From: Corallium rubrum
Lineage: Eukaryota > Cnidaria > Anthozoa > Scleralcyonacea > Coralliidae
Direction: 5' to 3'
Length of the DNA: 64,000 bases
Assembly: GCA_964035015.1 (NCBI GenBank)
Contig: OZ036010.1
Span: 10,191,783 to 10,255,782 of the forward strand
Shown here: positions 62,165 through 64,000 of the stretch, piece after piece
Layout of the letters: every line of letters begins with the position of its first letter
How positions within the stretch are numbered: position 1 is the stretch's first letter
Notes under the pieces: model-generated
What the model saw: only the letters and a program-made list of their open reading frames with translations
Databases searched by the model: none
Told to the model about the DNA's origin: nothing
Translations under genes and position numbers: made by a program

Positions 62165-62248
62165 CTACACAGGCCTTCCGGCAGGAATTGAACCCACGAT
62201 CTTGCGATTCTAGTGCAATGCTCTGACCACTGAGCCACGTAGGCCGTT
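62165..62248 (-). mobile_element. tRNA-derived SINE-like segment
   Basis: The minus strand has the A-box GTGGCTCAGTGGTCAGAGCA, an anticodon-like arm TTGC..GCAA and the B-box-like GGTTCAATTCC. The acceptor stem is poor, so it is not called a functional tRNA. Confidence 0.6.
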
Positions 62249-62315
62249 GCCGAGAGCTTGATCGCGAGTTCTGTATATATAATAAGGTGGTAATGCCAGG
62301 AGAGAATTGGGTATA

Positions 62316-62412
62316 TTATAAACGATATTGGGCATTTCACTCGATTACATAGCATGTTCTAAGGATTTAGGGTGAAGGAAAATTCGAGTGTAGAATATAT
62401 ACATTTAAAGAC
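62316..62412 (+). repeat. 97-bp direct repeat, right copy
   Basis: Partner of 62040-62136. Confidence 0.8.
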
Positions 62413-62672
62413 CTAATGTTGGGAAAGCTCTATCATGACGTAAAGAGAAGCATTATTGATAAGATATCGGAAAACGGCAGAGAAAGAGCAACGGCGACAG
62501 TTATAACAAATTAATCACTAATTGAAACCCTGTCGAAGCTCCGTATAGCAACGTCACGTTGTACCCTTGGAAACACTACGTTGCGATCCAATAAACGCAG
62601 AGTTTCAAACGATGAAACAACGTCTTAATTAACGCAAGCTGCAAGCTCAACTGCAAATGCACATAAAAGAAT

Positions 62673-63069
62673 ATCTAATGTATACTGAACATTTCTAATA
62701 ACAGCTACTATACATGTTATTTTCTTTGTTCTTTTTTTCGGTTAGGTTAAATTGTATATTTTAGACATCATATGCATCCTGGCTACTGTGATATATAAAC
62801 ATTCGTAAAAAAATAATACAGGCAGGTGTTATGATCAGCAAAATGGCGTGCTAGACGGCGACAACTAGGTTTGGGGGCGAAGAGAAAATGGTTGCACGGC
62901 AACTGAAAAGTCTAAGATGTAAAAGATTGGGTAAAAAACACAACTTCTCGTAATGTTTATGAGTAAGAAAATTTTCATGACCATGCACATAGCTATATTT
63001 AAAAGTTGCTCAATAATAAGTAAAATAAAACCGTTCAGAGTTCATTTATCTAAAATGTCAATAGCATGC
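62673..63069. other. Intergenic, nothing recognised
   Basis: No supported feature. Confidence 0.4.
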
Positions 63070-63210
63070 AATAACCGCCCTTTCGAAAGTAGCTACGTAC
63101 TATAATAGCTTCACGAAGTAAAGTAGCGGCCCTTTTCATGATGCGAAATAAACGCCTAAGTATATATAAGCCGCCTTCTCGAAAGTTACCGCTCCTTGAA
63201 ATAACAGCTT
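63070..63210 (+). repeat. Dispersed repeat (CGAAAGTAACCGCC type), copy 2
   Basis: Partner of 61300-61445. Confidence 0.65.
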
Positions 63211-63486
63211 GTTTAGTTGTCTACGTCGGCAAGTATATCTACATATATAAGCATTAAGCTGTTCACATCTTTCGACACAGACTTTAAATTTTTGTAGTCC
63301 TATTTACTATCCCGACTACTGGATAAGATGCATGGATTTGGATTAGATTTTAAACCAGTGCAGGGTGTACACCTGGTTTATTGTTTCTAGAATTGCATAT
63401 TATATATATAGTTTTATATGCGACCACATCAGCATTTTGCTGGCATATACAAGTATTGTGTAGAATTATCGTGTTTAAATAAATGT

Positions 63487-64000
<514 letters not shown>

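Larger units (their letters stand above)
61685..62672. mobile_element. ~1-kb foldback element with ~165-bp arms
   Basis: Arm 61790-61951 (GCAGTTGAGCTTGCAGCTTG; GGGTTTCAATTAGTGATTAA) is inverted at 62505-62665. The pair ATATTCTTTTATGTGCAT extends it outward. A small inner hairpin (AAATGAGCCTTTCT / AGAAAGGCTTATT) lies at about 61707-61790. Confidence 0.75.

Overview
This is a repeat-rich, AT-rich animal (metazoan) genomic window with spliced genes. There is no bacterial-style gene organisation. Galaxin-like cysteine-pair domains, HYR-like modules, Penelope-like and LINE fragments with hammerhead ribozyme motifs, and very dense hairpin (MITE-type) DNA elements together suggest a cnidarian, most likely an anthozoan. 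The organism call is inference.

Only two host genes can be supported, and they are convergent paralogues with the same domain order. Gene A (+ strand, exons from 2748 to 29826, 5' end outside the window or not recognised) encodes a von Willebrand factor A (VWA) domain split over two exons, three HYR-like beta-sandwich modules with a CxC start, and a cysteine-pair galaxin-like C-terminus. Gene B (- strand, 47016 down to 35629) encodes a signal peptide plus Cys-rich N-terminal exon, the same two-exon VWA, a 14-codon linker exon, one HYR-like module and a galaxin-like C-terminus. All module boundaries are phase 1 and the intron inside the VWA domain is phase 0 in both genes, so the reading frame stays open across every proposed splice. 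Both products look secreted and could be extracellular or skeletal matrix proteins.

The rest is mobile and tandem DNA. 1-2670: tetranucleotide arrays, a LINE fragment and palindromic elements. 3056-17480 (gene A introns): TTAA-type foldback elements, a giant (AAAC)n/(ACAG)n array, a 27-bp minisatellite element and a 25-bp minisatellite element. 17739-29629: an inverted SINE pair, a 44-bp minisatellite element, (CCTTG)n, a second giant (AAAC)n array and a hexanucleotide array. 29827-35628: intergenic repeats between the two gene ends, including an 11-bp minisatellite and a Helentron-like (HINE) element. 35799-46715 (gene B introns): a decayed PIF1/Helitron-type helicase, a decayed Penelope-like element and many short hairpin elements. 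47017-64000: more hairpin elements, a 10.2-kb four-unit tandem array, SINE-like copies and a terminal (CTAA)n array.

The most unusual structure is a class of composite elements at 10167-13260, 20371-23049 and 48917-59112. Each is bounded by 141-241-bp modules that are themselves perfect-looking hairpins beginning CAAT and ending ATTG. Each carries two to four near-identical internal units, and each is flanked by a TA target duplication only at its outer edges. Two of them sit precisely inside minisatellites that are in turn enclosed by inverted flanks. Three hammerhead ribozyme motifs, with the minimal stem III typical of Penelope-like elements, are also visible.
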